Source: Vulcanimicrobiota bacterium
GTDB lineage: Bacteria > Vulcanimicrobiota > Xenobia > Xenobiales > JADMJV01
Direction: 5' to 3'
Assembly (NCBI GenBank): GCA_023447635.1
Contig: JAEXNA010000156.1
Coordinates: forward strand, 1 to 63,730
Length of the DNA stretch: 63,730 nt
Below, one piece after another: positions 52,483-61,188 of the stretch. The notes beneath the pieces were generated by a model, which was not told the DNA's origin, ran no database searches, and saw only the letters and a list, made by a program, of their open reading frames with translations. Every line of letters starts with the position of its first letter. The first letter of the stretch is position 1. Both the position numbers and the translations under genes were made by a program.

Positions 52483-53436
52483 ATGTTGACCAGTCTCGTT
52501 CGTCATATGAAGGTCCGCGAGGACTTCAGCCCTTCTGCTCGTTCGGCTCAGGCGCGGGAATCCGTCGGCCAGTCGGCCGTCAAAGGGGCTCTGGTTGGAG
52601 CCGGAGCGGGGGCCGCGATTGGAGCCGCCGTGGGCTACGCCCGTGGCCTGGAGGGGATGGCGGACCAGTCCGTCACGGTTCGGGACGAGACCTACTATAG
52701 CCAGCGTCCCGAACTTGTGGGAGCCGAGTATGACGATGTCGACTACCGCTCTCGCTACAACCACAGCAAAGAGAAGTGGGAGCGGGTGCGCGAAGACGAC
52801 GACTGGGATCCGATTATCGTCAAGCACAACGACAAGGCTTACCAGCGGCCCGATTTTATCAAGACCGGAGCCGGGATGCTGGGCTCTATCGCGGCGGGAG
52901 CGCTGACCGGCGCCGCTCTCGGTGGCGTGGTCGGCGCTGCTGGTTCGACGGCAGCACGCCTGGCTGGTGTCAGCTTTGGTGAAGGCGCCGACATCTTTGC
53001 GGACAAGCGCAGCTTCCTGGTGGCCGGAGCGGCCGGGGGAGCGGTGATTGGAGGCATCGCGGGCTTCCATGCGGGACAGGTCGCTCAAGAGCACGCTGTC
53101 TCTGCTGTACGCACCGCGCCCGTTTACGAAACGAGGCAGATCGGCTGGATGCCCACCGAGTCGAACGCCTCCCGCATCGCCCGCGATCTGGGCAAAGGTT
53201 CGGGCGACTACACTCTCGACTACCGCGAACTCGGAGACCGCTACGGCGCCGTTCCGTTCGAGGGCCAGGACAAGGTCCACGCCAAAGTTCAGGTGGGAGA
53301 AACTCAGCGCGAATACCGCAGCACCGCCCTGAATCCAATCAACGGCGCCCTGGCCGGTATTGCCATGGGTGGCGTCCTGGGCCTGGTCACCGGCGCCACC
53401 GCCGCCGTCCTGCACGGCGCGATCAGCAAGACTTAG
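52483..53436 (+). CDS. Glycine-zipper protein
   Basis: 317 residues. Three glycine-zipper segments occur: GALVGAGAGAAIGAAVGYAR (about 35-55), GSIAAGALTGAALGGVVGAA (about 133-153) with VAGAAGGAVIGGIAGFHAG near 180, and GALAGIAMGGVLGLVTGATA at the C-terminus. Between them lie charged segments (DDVDYRSRYNHSKEKWERVR). This looks like a membrane-inserted or pore-forming helix-packing protein. It is divergent from the M15-like gene. No signal peptide is seen. Confidence 0.75.
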   Translation: MLTSLVRHMKVREDFSPSARSAQARESVGQSAVKGALVGAGAGAAIGAAVGYARGLEGMADQSVTVRDETYYSQRPELVGAEYDDVDYRSRYNHSKEKWERVREDDDWDPIIVKHNDKAYQRPDFIKTGAGMLGSIAAGALTGAALGGVVGAAGSTAARLAGVSFGEGADIFADKRSFLVAGAAGGAVIGGIAGFHAGQVAQEHAVSAVRTAPVYETRQIGWMPTESNASRIARDLGKGSGDYTLDYRELGDRYGAVPFEGQDKVHAKVQVGETQREYRSTALNPINGALAGIAMGGVLGLVTGATAAVLHGAISKT

Positions 53437-53552
53437 AGCAGCCTTCTCCAGGAGTTCGAGCGAGAATTTGTTCGTTCCCTACTGGGGACACGCCGAGCGC
53501 TTGAACGGTTCGGACGTGTCCAGCTGTTCATCCAGGGCTAACACTGTGTTCG

Positions 53553-53581
53553 TTGCCCTCCCTGCTGATCCAGGCTAAAGT
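53553..53581 (+). promoter_or_regulatory. Promoter for the gene at 53641
   Basis: TTGCCC (53553-53558) and TAAAGT (53576-53581) are 17 bases apart. Transcription should start near 53588. The coding start has AGGAG about ten bases upstream. Confidence 0.6.
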
Positions 53582-53640
53582 CGCGTCATCCCGGCGGCTC
53601 CACCAGGCGAGCCGCCCTCTCTCCCACAGGAGCGAGCCAT

Positions 53641-54117
53641 ATGAAAACCGTCCTTTACCAGGGCCACACCTATCACCGAAGCCAGCAGACCTGGCTGGAC
53701 CGTGACTACCTCGAAGTCGATAGTCGTCGAGCCGACGAGCTGGATCGCCAGTTCCCTCCACCTCCGCCCGACCGCACCCAGCGCCGCCAGAACCTGAAGA
53801 AGAATCGCGAGAACGGACGTATCGTCTTGACCTCGCAAGACGCCAACGACCCGATTGCGATCGCTATTCTCTGCGCCACCTATCGGGACCGTGGCTGGCA
53901 TAGCCAGGCGCTACAGCTGACGGAGCCGTGGAAAGAGAGCACCGCCAGCGGGGTGCTGATCGCCCGCGCGGCGGTGCTTTGCGATGTCGGTCGGTTAGAG
54001 GAAGGGCACGATTTGGCCCAGCGAGCCGCTCAGCACGGAGGCGGCTACGTGGCCCAGACCTTGCTGGCCAGCATTCGCAAACGATGGGGGAGAACTCCTC
54101 AGGAAGTTCTGCTCTAG
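53641..54117 (+). CDS. TPR-like helical protein
   Basis: 158 residues. After a basic, Pro-rich N-terminus (HRSQQTWLDRDYLEVDSRRA, then QFPPPPPDRTQRRQNLKK), the C-terminal 80 residues look like helix pairs of TPR type (IAILCATYRDRGWHSQALQL, then LCDVGRLEEGHDLAQRAAQH). It may be an adaptor. It is convergent with the degenerate GGDEF gene, with a four-base stop overlap. Confidence 0.7.
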   Translation: MKTVLYQGHTYHRSQQTWLDRDYLEVDSRRADELDRQFPPPPPDRTQRRQNLKKNRENGRIVLTSQDANDPIAIAILCATYRDRGWHSQALQLTEPWKESTASGVLIARAAVLCDVGRLEEGHDLAQRAAQHGGGYVAQTLLASIRKRWGRTPQEVLL

Positions 54118-55106
54118 AAAGTCGAGACCTCGGGAGTTCCGGGGGCCTCGCGGGCCAGCAGTAGCTCGAACAGTTCTGTCGGCTCCGAGGCCTCTTCCGG
54201 CCAACTCGCCGGGATGATCATTCCACCCAGGCCAGGAAGCTGCTCCTTCACCCGAGCGGACAGCCTCTCCGCCTCTTCCCAGGCCTCGGCCCGAGACAGG
54301 CCCGGTCGTAGCCAGGCCAGCCGCCGAGGCGAGTGGAAGCGGGTCAGCATCTCGCCCTCGCGGACATCGCTTTCTACCAGACGCGCCACGCTGGCGCCGG
54401 CCTGGCACCAGGCCGAATACGACTCGTCCCCCTCCAACCGGTTCAAACTGACCACCAGGGCCGAGCCGTGGTCGGAGGACTCGAAGCCGTCAGTCAGCCC
54501 CTCCCACAGGCGAGCCTCACTGGGCAGACCGGTGTCCGGATCCACCGCCGGGGTGGGCTGCCCCGCCTGATCCCAACGGACGTCCAGAAAGGCGAAGTGG
54601 CCGCGTTCGCTCCACCCCAGGCCGCGGGAGCGAGCCAGTCGCTCCCACACCTCGGGCGATTCGATGCGGTCCAGACGCACGGCGCGGACCTGATGCAGCG
54701 AGTCGCCGTGCAGCGCAAACTCGTAGGTGTCGACGAAGTCTTCGGGGCTTAGCTCTGCGCTGTCGTAGGACAGAAACGGAGTCGCGCTATTCGAGCTGAA
54801 GTCGACCAGCACGGCTTCGACGCAGGGCAGAGGCAGAGCCAGGAGCCCATCGAGGACCTCGCGGTGGCGAGTGAAGTCGGGTTCGCGAAACCAGAACTCC
54901 AGCCAGGTTGTAGTCTTATGAGTAGCGTGTCGAGCAACCGTGACAAGAACACAGTCGTCCGTGCCCAGTTCGCACTCCCATCCACGATCGAACAGTTCTA
55001 GCCGAGCCAGCCGCTCGAAGCCTAACGACTCGGCCGCGCCCAGCCACATCTCCGTCACCGTGTCCGGAGTCGCTTCGTACACCGCTACCAAACTTACACC
55101 CACCAT
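54114..55106 (-). CDS. Protein with degenerate GGDEF domain
   Basis: 330 residues. The N-terminal 170 residues form an unrecognised mixed domain. From about residue 190 a GGDEF-like fold is seen: AVDPDTGLPSEARLWEGLTD, ALVVSLNRLEGDESYSAWC, then RLVESDVREGEMLTRFHSPR where the active GGDEF motif should be, and AEAWEEAERLSARVKEQL. The active-site motif has become HSPRRLAWL, so it should not make cyclic-di-GMP. It may act as a sensor or structural partner. Its promoter is close and possibly leaderless. Confidence 0.65.
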   Translation of the reverse strand: MVGVSLVAVYEATPDTVTEMWLGAAESLGFERLARLELFDRGWECELGTDDCVLVTVARHATHKTTTWLEFWFREPDFTRHREVLDGLLALPLPCVEAVLVDFSSNSATPFLSYDSAELSPEDFVDTYEFALHGDSLHQVRAVRLDRIESPEVWERLARSRGLGWSERGHFAFLDVRWDQAGQPTPAVDPDTGLPSEARLWEGLTDGFESSDHGSALVVSLNRLEGDESYSAWCQAGASVARLVESDVREGEMLTRFHSPRRLAWLRPGLSRAEAWEEAERLSARVKEQLPGLGGMIIPASWPEEASEPTELFELLLAREAPGTPEVSTF

Positions 55107-55112
55107 GCGCCA

Positions 55113-55118
55113 AGGCTA
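55113..55118 (-). promoter_or_regulatory. -10 box of the degenerate-GGDEF gene
   Basis: The minus strand reads TGA-TAGCCT, six bases upstream of the ATG at 55106, with no ribosome binding site between. Confidence 0.4.
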
Positions 55119-55204
55119 TCACATGGCTCGTTGAGCGAACAGGGACAAGAGTTACTCTTTCGACAAAGAGCGAAATAACCCGAATGTCTGGGTCGGCTTA
55201 GTCC

Positions 55205-56005
55205 CTATTCGTTAGACTCGGTGTACTGCAACTGCCCGTTTTTGGACTCGATCTGCTGGCCGCTGCCGTAGGGGGCCAGCACGGCAACCCCGGTTTTGGG
55301 ATTAAAGTAGATAAAGTTGCAGCGTCCGTGGCACATCTCGAAGGCGCCGTCCTGATAGAACCGCATATCGGTCTCGCCGTCATGCAGATCTTTGCTCAGG
55401 TCGATGTCCATCGTGTAGTTACCCTTCTTGTCGACCGTGCCTTTTTTGTAAGGCACCGTCGCCGAGCCGTTCTCGAACAGGCCCACGGCGTTGGCTCCTT
55501 CGATGGTGACCTTGCCGCTGACCCGCAGCACGGTGGGAGGCGCGGCGGGGGCCTTGTTCTTGGCCGAAGCATCGGCTACAGGCGCAGGGGGAGTGTAAGC
55601 CTGGACGGGACCGCTCACGTTGACGTCGACCGTGCCCATGGCTTTGTTGTTGATCACTTTCGCATTCACCAAAGGGGCGATCTTCTGTAGCGACACCATC
55701 GCCACACCGTTCTCCATCTTCACCTCGACGGGGGTCCCGGCGACCATCACGGTGTTGGTGGGCACGCCGTCAGCGCTGGCGCCTTTGCCCAGGGCGTGGC
55801 CGCCTTCGGCGTTCGAGACCAGGTCGGCGCCCAACGCTTTGGCGAACGAGGGCAGTTCGACCCACAGCTGGCCATCGGCGCTGGCTACCGCGCCTTTGAA
55901 CGGCTTGTTCTTGACGTACAGTTCCGTGGCGGCGCTGGTGGCCAGAGAAAGAGTGAGAAGTGCGGCAGCAGTCAGCGCGCCAAAGTTGCGAAGCGAATTT
56001 TTCAC
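55205..56005 (-). CDS. Secreted protein with copper-amine-oxidase-N-like domain
   Basis: About 266 residues from a GTG at 56005, chosen so that the signal peptide (VKNSLRNFGALTAAALLTLS) begins normally; an upstream codon at 56041 is possible. The mature part starts ELYVKNKPFKGAVASADGQL and then PSFAKALGADLVSNAEGGHA, typical of the copper amine oxidase N-like fold (an all-beta/alpha wall-associated module). A Pro/Ala linker (YTPPAPVADASAKNK) separates it from a C-terminal beta part (TVLRVSGKVTIEGANAVGLF). Two cysteines near EMCHGRCNF may form a disulfide. It sits in the same direction as the minor pilins upstream. Confidence 0.7.
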   Translation of the reverse strand: MKNSLRNFGALTAAALLTLSLATSAATELYVKNKPFKGAVASADGQLWVELPSFAKALGADLVSNAEGGHALGKGASADGVPTNTVMVAGTPVEVKMENGVAMVSLQKIAPLVNAKVINNKAMGTVDVNVSGPVQAYTPPAPVADASAKNKAPAAPPTVLRVSGKVTIEGANAVGLFENGSATVPYKKGTVDKKGNYTMDIDLSKDLHDGETDMRFYQDGAFEMCHGRCNFIYFNPKTGVAVLAPYGSGQQIESKNGQLQYTESNE

Positions 56006-56118
56006 CGAAGTTAACCCCAAGAAAGTGTCCATCCGCGCCAACGCACGAAACGGCTTCTCACGATTCTCCTCGGGTCAGGTCACTCCTCGCGCCCCGGCCT
56101 AAATTTTCGAGGATTTGG

Positions 56119-57723
56119 CTACAGTCGGTGGCGGTTGAGGAGCCTGAGCGAGAACCCTTGAGCGCCGGTTCCGATCCCTTTGGTCGCCACGTCGAAGAAG
56201 AAGTCGGCGTTCTCGACCTGGACGGTCTTGCCCACCAGGGCACCGAAGAAACTGGTGCGAGCGGAGCCTTCGCCCTGGAGCAGCACGTCCGAATCGGGGG
56301 CGATCAGGGTGAAGTAGGCGGCGGAACCGCCCGAGAGATGGACCGGGTCGGCGCCGGTGTAGTAGATCTTCAGGTTGGGCGGAAGTTTGCTGCTGTTGAG
56401 CAGGGCGTTTTCCCCTTCGACGGTGAGTTTGCCCGTGACATAGATGGTGGCTTTGCCGTTGGCCGGAAGTTCGAGTTTCCCGCCCGAGGTGATCTCGAGG
56501 TTCTCGATCACCATCACCCCGTTCTCGAGGCGGGTCGGGGTCGAGTCGCTGATCTTGACCGTGCCGTACTCCTTGTCGCCAGCCAGGCTATCAGGGTTCT
56601 CGGCGTCCTGCTTGGACGAGCCGAAGTTCAGCACTTCCTTGAGCTCTCCTGAAAACTGTCCGACGTGTCCAGAACCGTGAGCTGGTTCGTAGTAAAGCGT
56701 CCCATCGGGTCCAACAAAGACTTCATCGCTATCCTCTTCAGCCAGCAGCACTCGCCGGTTTTCAGAGGCTGCCTGAGAAATGAGCGATTGAAGCTTCGAG
56801 ACAGGCATCGTATCCATGGTTTCGCCGCTTCTCGCAAACGATATATGGCCCCCGGCCCACTCGACTTTGAGACCTCCGGGTATCGTGAAGCTTGATGAGC
56901 CCAGTTCACTGACCGGCTTCTGCGCCTTCCCTCCACCCGATCCGGAAGGGTCGCTGGAGCTGGTCGACCCATTCCCGGCGATATCCGGCACCACAATCTC
57001 CTCGAGAGCGATTGGGTCGCTCAGCACCCCTTCGCGCGCCACCGTCGTCGATCCGGATTTCACGATCCCCTGGTCCGTGGTCGAGTGAGGAGCAACATAG
57101 ACGCCACCCTCGACGTTGCTGCTAGCAAGGTCGAACTCGGCGCTGGTGTCCATCGGGTCGACCCGGCGACTGGCCAGCAGCCCGGAATCCGCCTTCCCCG
57201 CCCCGCTGGGATCGACATTCACACTGGAGTCATACGCCTTGAAGGCGGAATTCGAGGAGGCCAGGCGGTCGGACAGCACTCCCACCTCGATGGCCTCCAA
57301 CCCTGTCCGGAACAGAGCGCCGGCCCGGCGACTGGTGCCGTTCTCGGAGGTGCCGATGGAGAGCAGATACATGGTGCCGGCAGGCAGCGTCACGCCCTCC
57401 GGGGGAAGCAGTTCGTGGTGCACGGCCTTAGCCGACAGGTCGTCGTTTTTCAGCACCAGGACGCGATAGGTCGAGCCGTTCTCTTCCAGTGTCCCTTTGC
57501 GTTCACCGTCGAGTTCCGACGTGCGGTCGTACTCTTCGACGGCGGCCGCCAGCCCGGCCTCGGCCGCGTACAGCGCCTGGTCCGAGTGCTGTTCGTGGGT
57601 GGCCAGGCGCAGGCTGCTGGTGCCGGAGCGAACCAGAGTGCTGGCCAGTATGACCAGAATCACCGTCACCATCAAAAGCGCTGGCAGAACCATCGCTCGT
57701 CGCTTCTTGTTACCAAGCCTCAC
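56119..57723 (-). CDS. PilX-like minor pilin / pilus-assembly protein
   Basis: About 534 residues from the GTG at 57723, preceded by GGAGG at eight bases; a TTG at 57738 is an alternative. The N-terminus (RLGNKKRRAMVLPALLMVTV, then ILASTLVRSGTSSLRLATHE) has the arrangement of PilX-type proteins: a membrane helix followed by a helical stem and ALYAAEAGLAAAVEEYDR. The long C-terminal part is beta-rich (ENLEITSGGKLELPANGKAT, KATIYVTGKLTVEGENALL), typical of large pilus-associated proteins of this class. It belongs to the operon with PilW- and PilV-like genes. Confidence 0.75.
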   Translation of the reverse strand: MRLGNKKRRAMVLPALLMVTVILVILASTLVRSGTSSLRLATHEQHSDQALYAAEAGLAAAVEEYDRTSELDGERKGTLEENGSTYRVLVLKNDDLSAKAVHHELLPPEGVTLPAGTMYLLSIGTSENGTSRRAGALFRTGLEAIEVGVLSDRLASSNSAFKAYDSSVNVDPSGAGKADSGLLASRRVDPMDTSAEFDLASSNVEGGVYVAPHSTTDQGIVKSGSTTVAREGVLSDPIALEEIVVPDIAGNGSTSSSDPSGSGGGKAQKPVSELGSSSFTIPGGLKVEWAGGHISFARSGETMDTMPVSKLQSLISQAASENRRVLLAEEDSDEVFVGPDGTLYYEPAHGSGHVGQFSGELKEVLNFGSSKQDAENPDSLAGDKEYGTVKISDSTPTRLENGVMVIENLEITSGGKLELPANGKATIYVTGKLTVEGENALLNSSKLPPNLKIYYTGADPVHLSGGSAAYFTLIAPDSDVLLQGEGSARTSFFGALVGKTVQVENADFFFDVATKGIGTGAQGFSLRLLNRHRL

Positions 57724-57741
57724 GCAGACACCCTCCAACCT

Positions 57742-58368
57742 TCAGTTTAGCATATGAACGTCCATGCGCACGGTCACCGAGACGTCTTTTTCCGCCTCTT
57801 TGAGCATGGACAAGGGGACCTGTTTCGCCACGGTGACGGTCAGAGAGGCACCGGTCGCGGTAAGACCCACCTCGAAGTCGCGGACGTCCTGGCCGATCGG
57901 TTTGGCCTGGGGGTTGGAGCGGAGGGTGGGGAAGTCCGGGAGGGGAGTGGGAGCGGCGGCCAGGTCGGTGGTAGTGGAGGGGAGAGGCGTCTCGACCCGT
58001 CGCACCTGGCGGGTGGGCTCGTCGTGATAGAAGGCGACCCACTTTTTCCAGACCAGGCGGCCGGTCGAGGTGTCGAACTGCACCTCGGGCTGGCCAGCGC
58101 TGGCGCCCTCGGGATCGGCGAACGAGATCGCTGCGATCTCGTCGTTCGATGAGCCGACCATCATGTGTAAGCGCGAAGCTTTATGAAGCTCGTCCACCAT
58201 TCGACCGAGCAGAATCGTGGCCTGACGCTGAGTGCTGCCGTAGGTTTCCGAAGCGGTCGCGTACCGCTGCCCTTTGATGAAGAAAGCGGTGATGAGAAGC
58301 ATCAGCCCCATCATCAGAGCGAACACCAGCACCGCCTCGAGCAGGGTCAGCCCCTGGGATGCTCTCAC
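57742..58368 (-). CDS. PilW-like prepilin-type protein
   Basis: 208 residues with a prepilin leader and helix: MRASQGLTLLEAVLVFALMM, with the peptidase site G-LTLLE. The C-terminal part includes TATGASLTVTVAKQVPLSML. It is a minor pilin that helps start pilus assembly. It overlaps the PilV-like gene by four bases, and its stop is close to the start of the PilX-like gene. Confidence 0.85.
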   Translation of the reverse strand: MRASQGLTLLEAVLVFALMMGLMLLITAFFIKGQRYATASETYGSTQRQATILLGRMVDELHKASRLHMMVGSSNDEIAAISFADPEGASAGQPEVQFDTSTGRLVWKKWVAFYHDEPTRQVRRVETPLPSTTTDLAAAPTPLPDFPTLRSNPQAKPIGQDVRDFEVGLTATGASLTVTVAKQVPLSMLKEAEKDVSVTVRMDVHMLN

Positions 58369-58787
58369 AGGACGCGGCCTTTGAGCGAGGTTAGGACGAC
58401 CGGGGGAGCGGTGTTCTCTTCGTCCGAGCCCCGCTCCCAGCGCACCTCGACGGTGACCGAGCGAAGCTCTTTACCGGTCACCTGGGTGATGCGAGTTCGG
58501 GTCTGGAAGGTGGTCGAGATAGGGTTCCCGTTGCGATGAGAGTGCTCCAGAGTACGGACGTCATCGGACTCGCCGACGGCCAGTTCGTCGTAGCTTTTGG
58601 CCATCTCGCCTTCGAGCAGGCGCCGAGCCAACTGGTGGGCCTGGGTCGAACGGTCGGCGCTGACCACGGCGCGATCGCCGGCGGGAAAGAGAGCAAAGAC
58701 CGTGAGCACGGCCATCGTCAGAAGCGTCATCCCCAGCAGGAGTTCGACCAGCAGTGCGCCCCTCGGCTTTTGAACTCGGCATACCAT
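58365..58787 (-). CDS. PilV-like prepilin-type protein
   Basis: 140 residues, first gene of the minor-pilin operon. The leader MVCRVQKPRGALLVELLLGM has the processing site G-ALLVE, followed by the helix TLLTMAVLTVFALFPA. The rest is short and mixed (SVTVEVRWERGSDEENTAPP). It is a minor pilin; the order PilV, PilW, PilX is that of known minor-pilin clusters. Confidence 0.82.
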   Translation of the reverse strand: MVCRVQKPRGALLVELLLGMTLLTMAVLTVFALFPAGDRAVVSADRSTQAHQLARRLLEGEMAKSYDELAVGESDDVRTLEHSHRNGNPISTTFQTRTRITQVTGKELRSVTVEVRWERGSDEENTAPPVVLTSLKGRVL

Positions 58788-58869
58788 GACTAATCTCTTC
58801 AGGGTTAGCCAGTCGCTGTCACGAGCCCTCTCGTCTGCGGGTGGAGGTATCGCTTCTGAGAAGCGTAGG

Positions 58870-59028
58870 CTATCGGCGGGAGAGCAGCCAGACGGCGTGG
58901 ATCGAACCCGGCAGGCCGCCCAGAAGCGTCAGCAGACAGTTGATCCAGAAATGCTTGCCAAAGCCCACCGAGAAGAAGGCCGAGATCGGGGGAAGGAACA
59001 GGGCGAGAAGAATGTGCAGAATGACCAT
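58870..59028 (-). CDS. YqaE/Pmp3 family small membrane protein
   Basis: 52 residues from the ATG at 59028. Two helices, ILHILLALFLPPISAFFSVG and FWINCLLTLLGGLPGSIHAV, and the typical end WLLSRR match the Pmp3/YqaE (UPF0057) proteins that affect membrane potential and stress tolerance. Short but strongly family-like. Confidence 0.85.
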   Translation of the reverse strand: MVILHILLALFLPPISAFFSVGFGKHFWINCLLTLLGGLPGSIHAVWLLSRR

Positions 59029-59091
59029 GTCCTCATTTTGCCCCGCTTCGACTTTGGGCGCCAACTCCATGCGGCTACCGGGTGGGCACCC

Positions 59092-59427
59092 CTAGGAGTT
59101 GCCCATACCGATGTTATCCCGCTCCTTCGAATTGCGGCGGCTCCACAGGTATTTCAGAAACGACCCGATGCCGGCAAACCTGTAGCCGTCGTCGATGTAT
59201 TTCTCGATGACGTAGAACATGAAGTAGTAAAGGCGGCAGAACGACCAGACCATGATGAAGAGCAGGAAAGCTCTTTCCAAAGTCAGGCTCTCGAGTAGCA
59301 GCGCGACACCGGAGAGCGTGCCCGCTACCAGGAACAGCGCCGCTTTCAAATACATCAGACGTGGATCTTGCAGGTCGCCCATTTCTGGAGTTTTGACGGC
59401 CGAGCCGGGTAAACCTTGGGTAGTCAT
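59092..59427 (-). CDS. Small membrane protein of unknown function
   Basis: 111 residues from the ATG at 59427. Two helices are plain (LMYLKAALFLVAGTLSGVAL and FLLFIMVWSFCRLYYFMFYV), followed by EKYIDDGYRFAGIGSFLKYL and a basic end. It is preceded on the minus strand by a hairpin and by the structured repeat at 59511. No family is recognised. Confidence 0.7.
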   Translation of the reverse strand: MTTQGLPGSAVKTPEMGDLQDPRLMYLKAALFLVAGTLSGVALLLESLTLERAFLLFIMVWSFCRLYYFMFYVIEKYIDDGYRFAGIGSFLKYLWSRRNSKERDNIGMGNS

Positions 59428-59449
59428 GGGACCAGCCTTCACGATCAAA

Positions 59450-59483
59450 GAAGCCCCCAGGTTTGTTGGACCACGGGGGCTTT
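59450..59483 (-). terminator. Hairpin terminator in the leader of the gene at 59427
   Basis: On the minus strand AAAGCCCCC pairs with GGGGGCTT, followed by CTTTG. It lies about 20 bases before the ATG at 59427 and pairs with the second hairpin in the repeat, which suggests attenuation or read-through control. Confidence 0.5.
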
Positions 59484-59510
59484 GTCAGCGCGGCTCAGCA
59501 CTGGTTCGGT

Positions 59511-59580
59511 AAATAAAAGAACCCTCGGCATCGGGGGGGGGTCATCCGCCAAGGGTTCAGAGGAGTGAACCTCTGCCATC
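59511..59580 (-). repeat. Structured repeat, copy 1
   Basis: 46 bases (59511-59556) are identical to 63665-63710. On the minus strand ACCCTTGGC pairs with GCCGAGGGT (one mismatch), followed by TTCTTTTATTT, a terminator-like form. Its loop contains a run of nine C that is also identical in both copies. A further hairpin (AGAGG with CCTCT) follows. A GCCCC/GGGGC hairpin and GCGCGG occur at the same relative place in both copies. Confidence 0.8.
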
Positions 59581-59710
59581 AAGATACGTCAGCTAACAAG
59601 AATTGATAAGGGTCAAATGTTTCATGGTGTCTCGCTCTTTAGGACTAGCTACCGGGTCTAGCGCTGCCATCTTTTTTTGGCTTTGCATTGCAAAGTTTGG
59701 AAGAGACGGC

Positions 59711-59716
59711 TACAGT
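59711..59716 (+). promoter_or_regulatory. -10 box of the ferritin-like gene
   Basis: TACAGT is six bases before the ATG at 59723. No ribosome binding site is present between, as in other genes of this window. Confidence 0.4.
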
Positions 59717-59722
59717 TGGCCC

Positions 59723-60487
59723 ATGGGTAATGACACAAGCGGCTTTCCTTTGGAGAAGTCCCAACAAGAGCAGCCCTCCAGCTGGGCCGAGCTTTTCCAG
59801 GCGAAGAAAGTCAGAGAGGCGCTTCTGCCCTGGGACGATGCCTACATGCTTATCTCGTCGGAACGGTTGCTGATCGCTTCCTCAATCCAGCAGTTCGAGT
59901 TGGGGGAGAACTCCGAGGGACGCTCCTTCAGGGCGGCGGCCGTCCGCTATGCCGAGGCTACCGGAGACTGGGAGTACGTGTCGGCGTTGGAGCTTTTCAT
60001 TCAAGAGGAGCAGCGCCACAGCCGTTATCTGCGCCGATTCATGGAGAGCCAGGGCCTTCCGAGACTGCGCTCGCACTGGGTGGACGACAGCTTTCGCTGG
60101 CTCCGACGTCTGGCCGGCCTCGAAGTCTTTGTGATGGTGCTTCTCATAGCTGAGGTGATCGCGGTCCCTTACTACAAGTCGCTCAAGGCTGCGACACGCT
60201 CTCCGCTTCTCAGGGCCATCTGCGAGGAGATACTCAGGGACGAGGCGCAGCATCTTCGCTTTCAGACTGAGGTTCTCGTCAAGTTGCGAAAGGAACGCCC
60301 GACGGTCTGCTCACGCGTGGTGGCGATGATCAGCTCGGTCCTGATGATCGGTACCTGCGCCGTTGTCTGGCAGTCGCACAGCAACGTGCTAAGGTGTGGC
60401 GGCTTCACCGTCTGTTCCCTGACCCGGAAGTGCGTGAGAACGATGGCGCGTCTGGACCGGCGAAGCCGCCGCGGAAGTCAGCGATGA
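59723..60487 (+). CDS. Ferritin-like di-iron domain protein
   Basis: About 254 residues from the ATG at 59723 (MGNDTSGFPLEKSQQEQPSS). Two di-iron half-sites are seen: ALELFIQEEQRHSRYLRRFM and ICEEILRDEAQHLRFQTEVL, each with ExxH. A glutamate further upstream (ERLLIASSIQQFELGEN) may be a third ligand. It may be a rubrerythrin-like oxidase or a membrane-associated hydroxylase; hydrophobic stretches (GLEVFVMVLLIAEVIAV) lie between the sites. The C-terminus is basic. It lies between the two structured repeats. Confidence 0.75.
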   Translation: MGNDTSGFPLEKSQQEQPSSWAELFQAKKVREALLPWDDAYMLISSERLLIASSIQQFELGENSEGRSFRAAAVRYAEATGDWEYVSALELFIQEEQRHSRYLRRFMESQGLPRLRSHWVDDSFRWLRRLAGLEVFVMVLLIAEVIAVPYYKSLKAATRSPLLRAICEEILRDEAQHLRFQTEVLVKLRKERPTVCSRVVAMISSVLMIGTCAVVWQSHSNVLRCGGFTVCSLTRKCVRTMARLDRRSRRGSQR

Positions 60488-60580
60488 TTTCGCTACGTCA
60501 CCTTGGGTCCGCTAGGAACAATGCCCTTGAATTAACTGGCGGAACTAGGACGGACCTCACGGAGGCCACAAAGGTCGGGG

Positions 60581-61096
60581 CTACCGTATCATCCCGTAAA
60601 AGTATTTGTGGCCGCTTTCGATCGGGGTTGAATTGATTGCCGAGACGCGACCGTCTTGGAATACGATCCAAAGGACCCGGTTGGTGAACATGTATCGCCA
60701 TCCCCCGCCACGTTCGGAGAGCTGTTTTCCCCCGTGGGGATAACCGAGGGCCTTAATGGTATCGTCGTCATTCATCCCCACTTTGACCAGCGACCGCCCG
60801 GGGACTTCGAGAACCTTCCCTCCGAAGTACTCTCCCTGAGAACCCAGGCGGCACCCGTCTATGATAAGATCCGCTTCAGGAAGGACAACATCGGAGAGGA
60901 ACCTGGCATTTTTGCCGAGCCCTAATCTGCCGGGCGATAGTTCGTCGTAAGGAGACGTCGGCCAAGGTATGGCGATTTCGAAGGGCGCGACTGACGCTCT
61001 GGTCTCTGCCGGGTTATCGACCTTGCCCTCTACGGTTTCTATGCGAGCCAAAAGGGCGGCCGCGCACAGAAGAAGCGCCCATTCAAACCTTCTCAT
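60581..61096 (-). CDS. Secreted hypothetical protein
   Basis: 171 residues. An N-terminal hydrophobic segment (FEWALLLCAAALLARIETVE) serves as signal or anchor. The rest (GRSLVKVGMNDDDTIKALGY, then LSERGGGWRYMFTNRVLWIV) resembles small SmpA-like domain proteins that bind or modulate outer-membrane components; this is tentative. It is among a group of unknown secreted genes between the two repeats. Confidence 0.6.
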   Translation of the reverse strand: MRRFEWALLLCAAALLARIETVEGKVDNPAETRASVAPFEIAIPWPTSPYDELSPGRLGLGKNARFLSDVVLPEADLIIDGCRLGSQGEYFGGKVLEVPGRSLVKVGMNDDDTIKALGYPHGGKQLSERGGGWRYMFTNRVLWIVFQDGRVSAINSTPIESGHKYFYGMIR

Positions 61097-61188
61097 TCCG
61101 TCTCAAAGTTCTCGAGTTCGAGGGCAATGCCTGTCCGCGACGCGCGGGGTTTCCGAGGATACTCGGCCGCGTCGATAAAGATTAAGGC

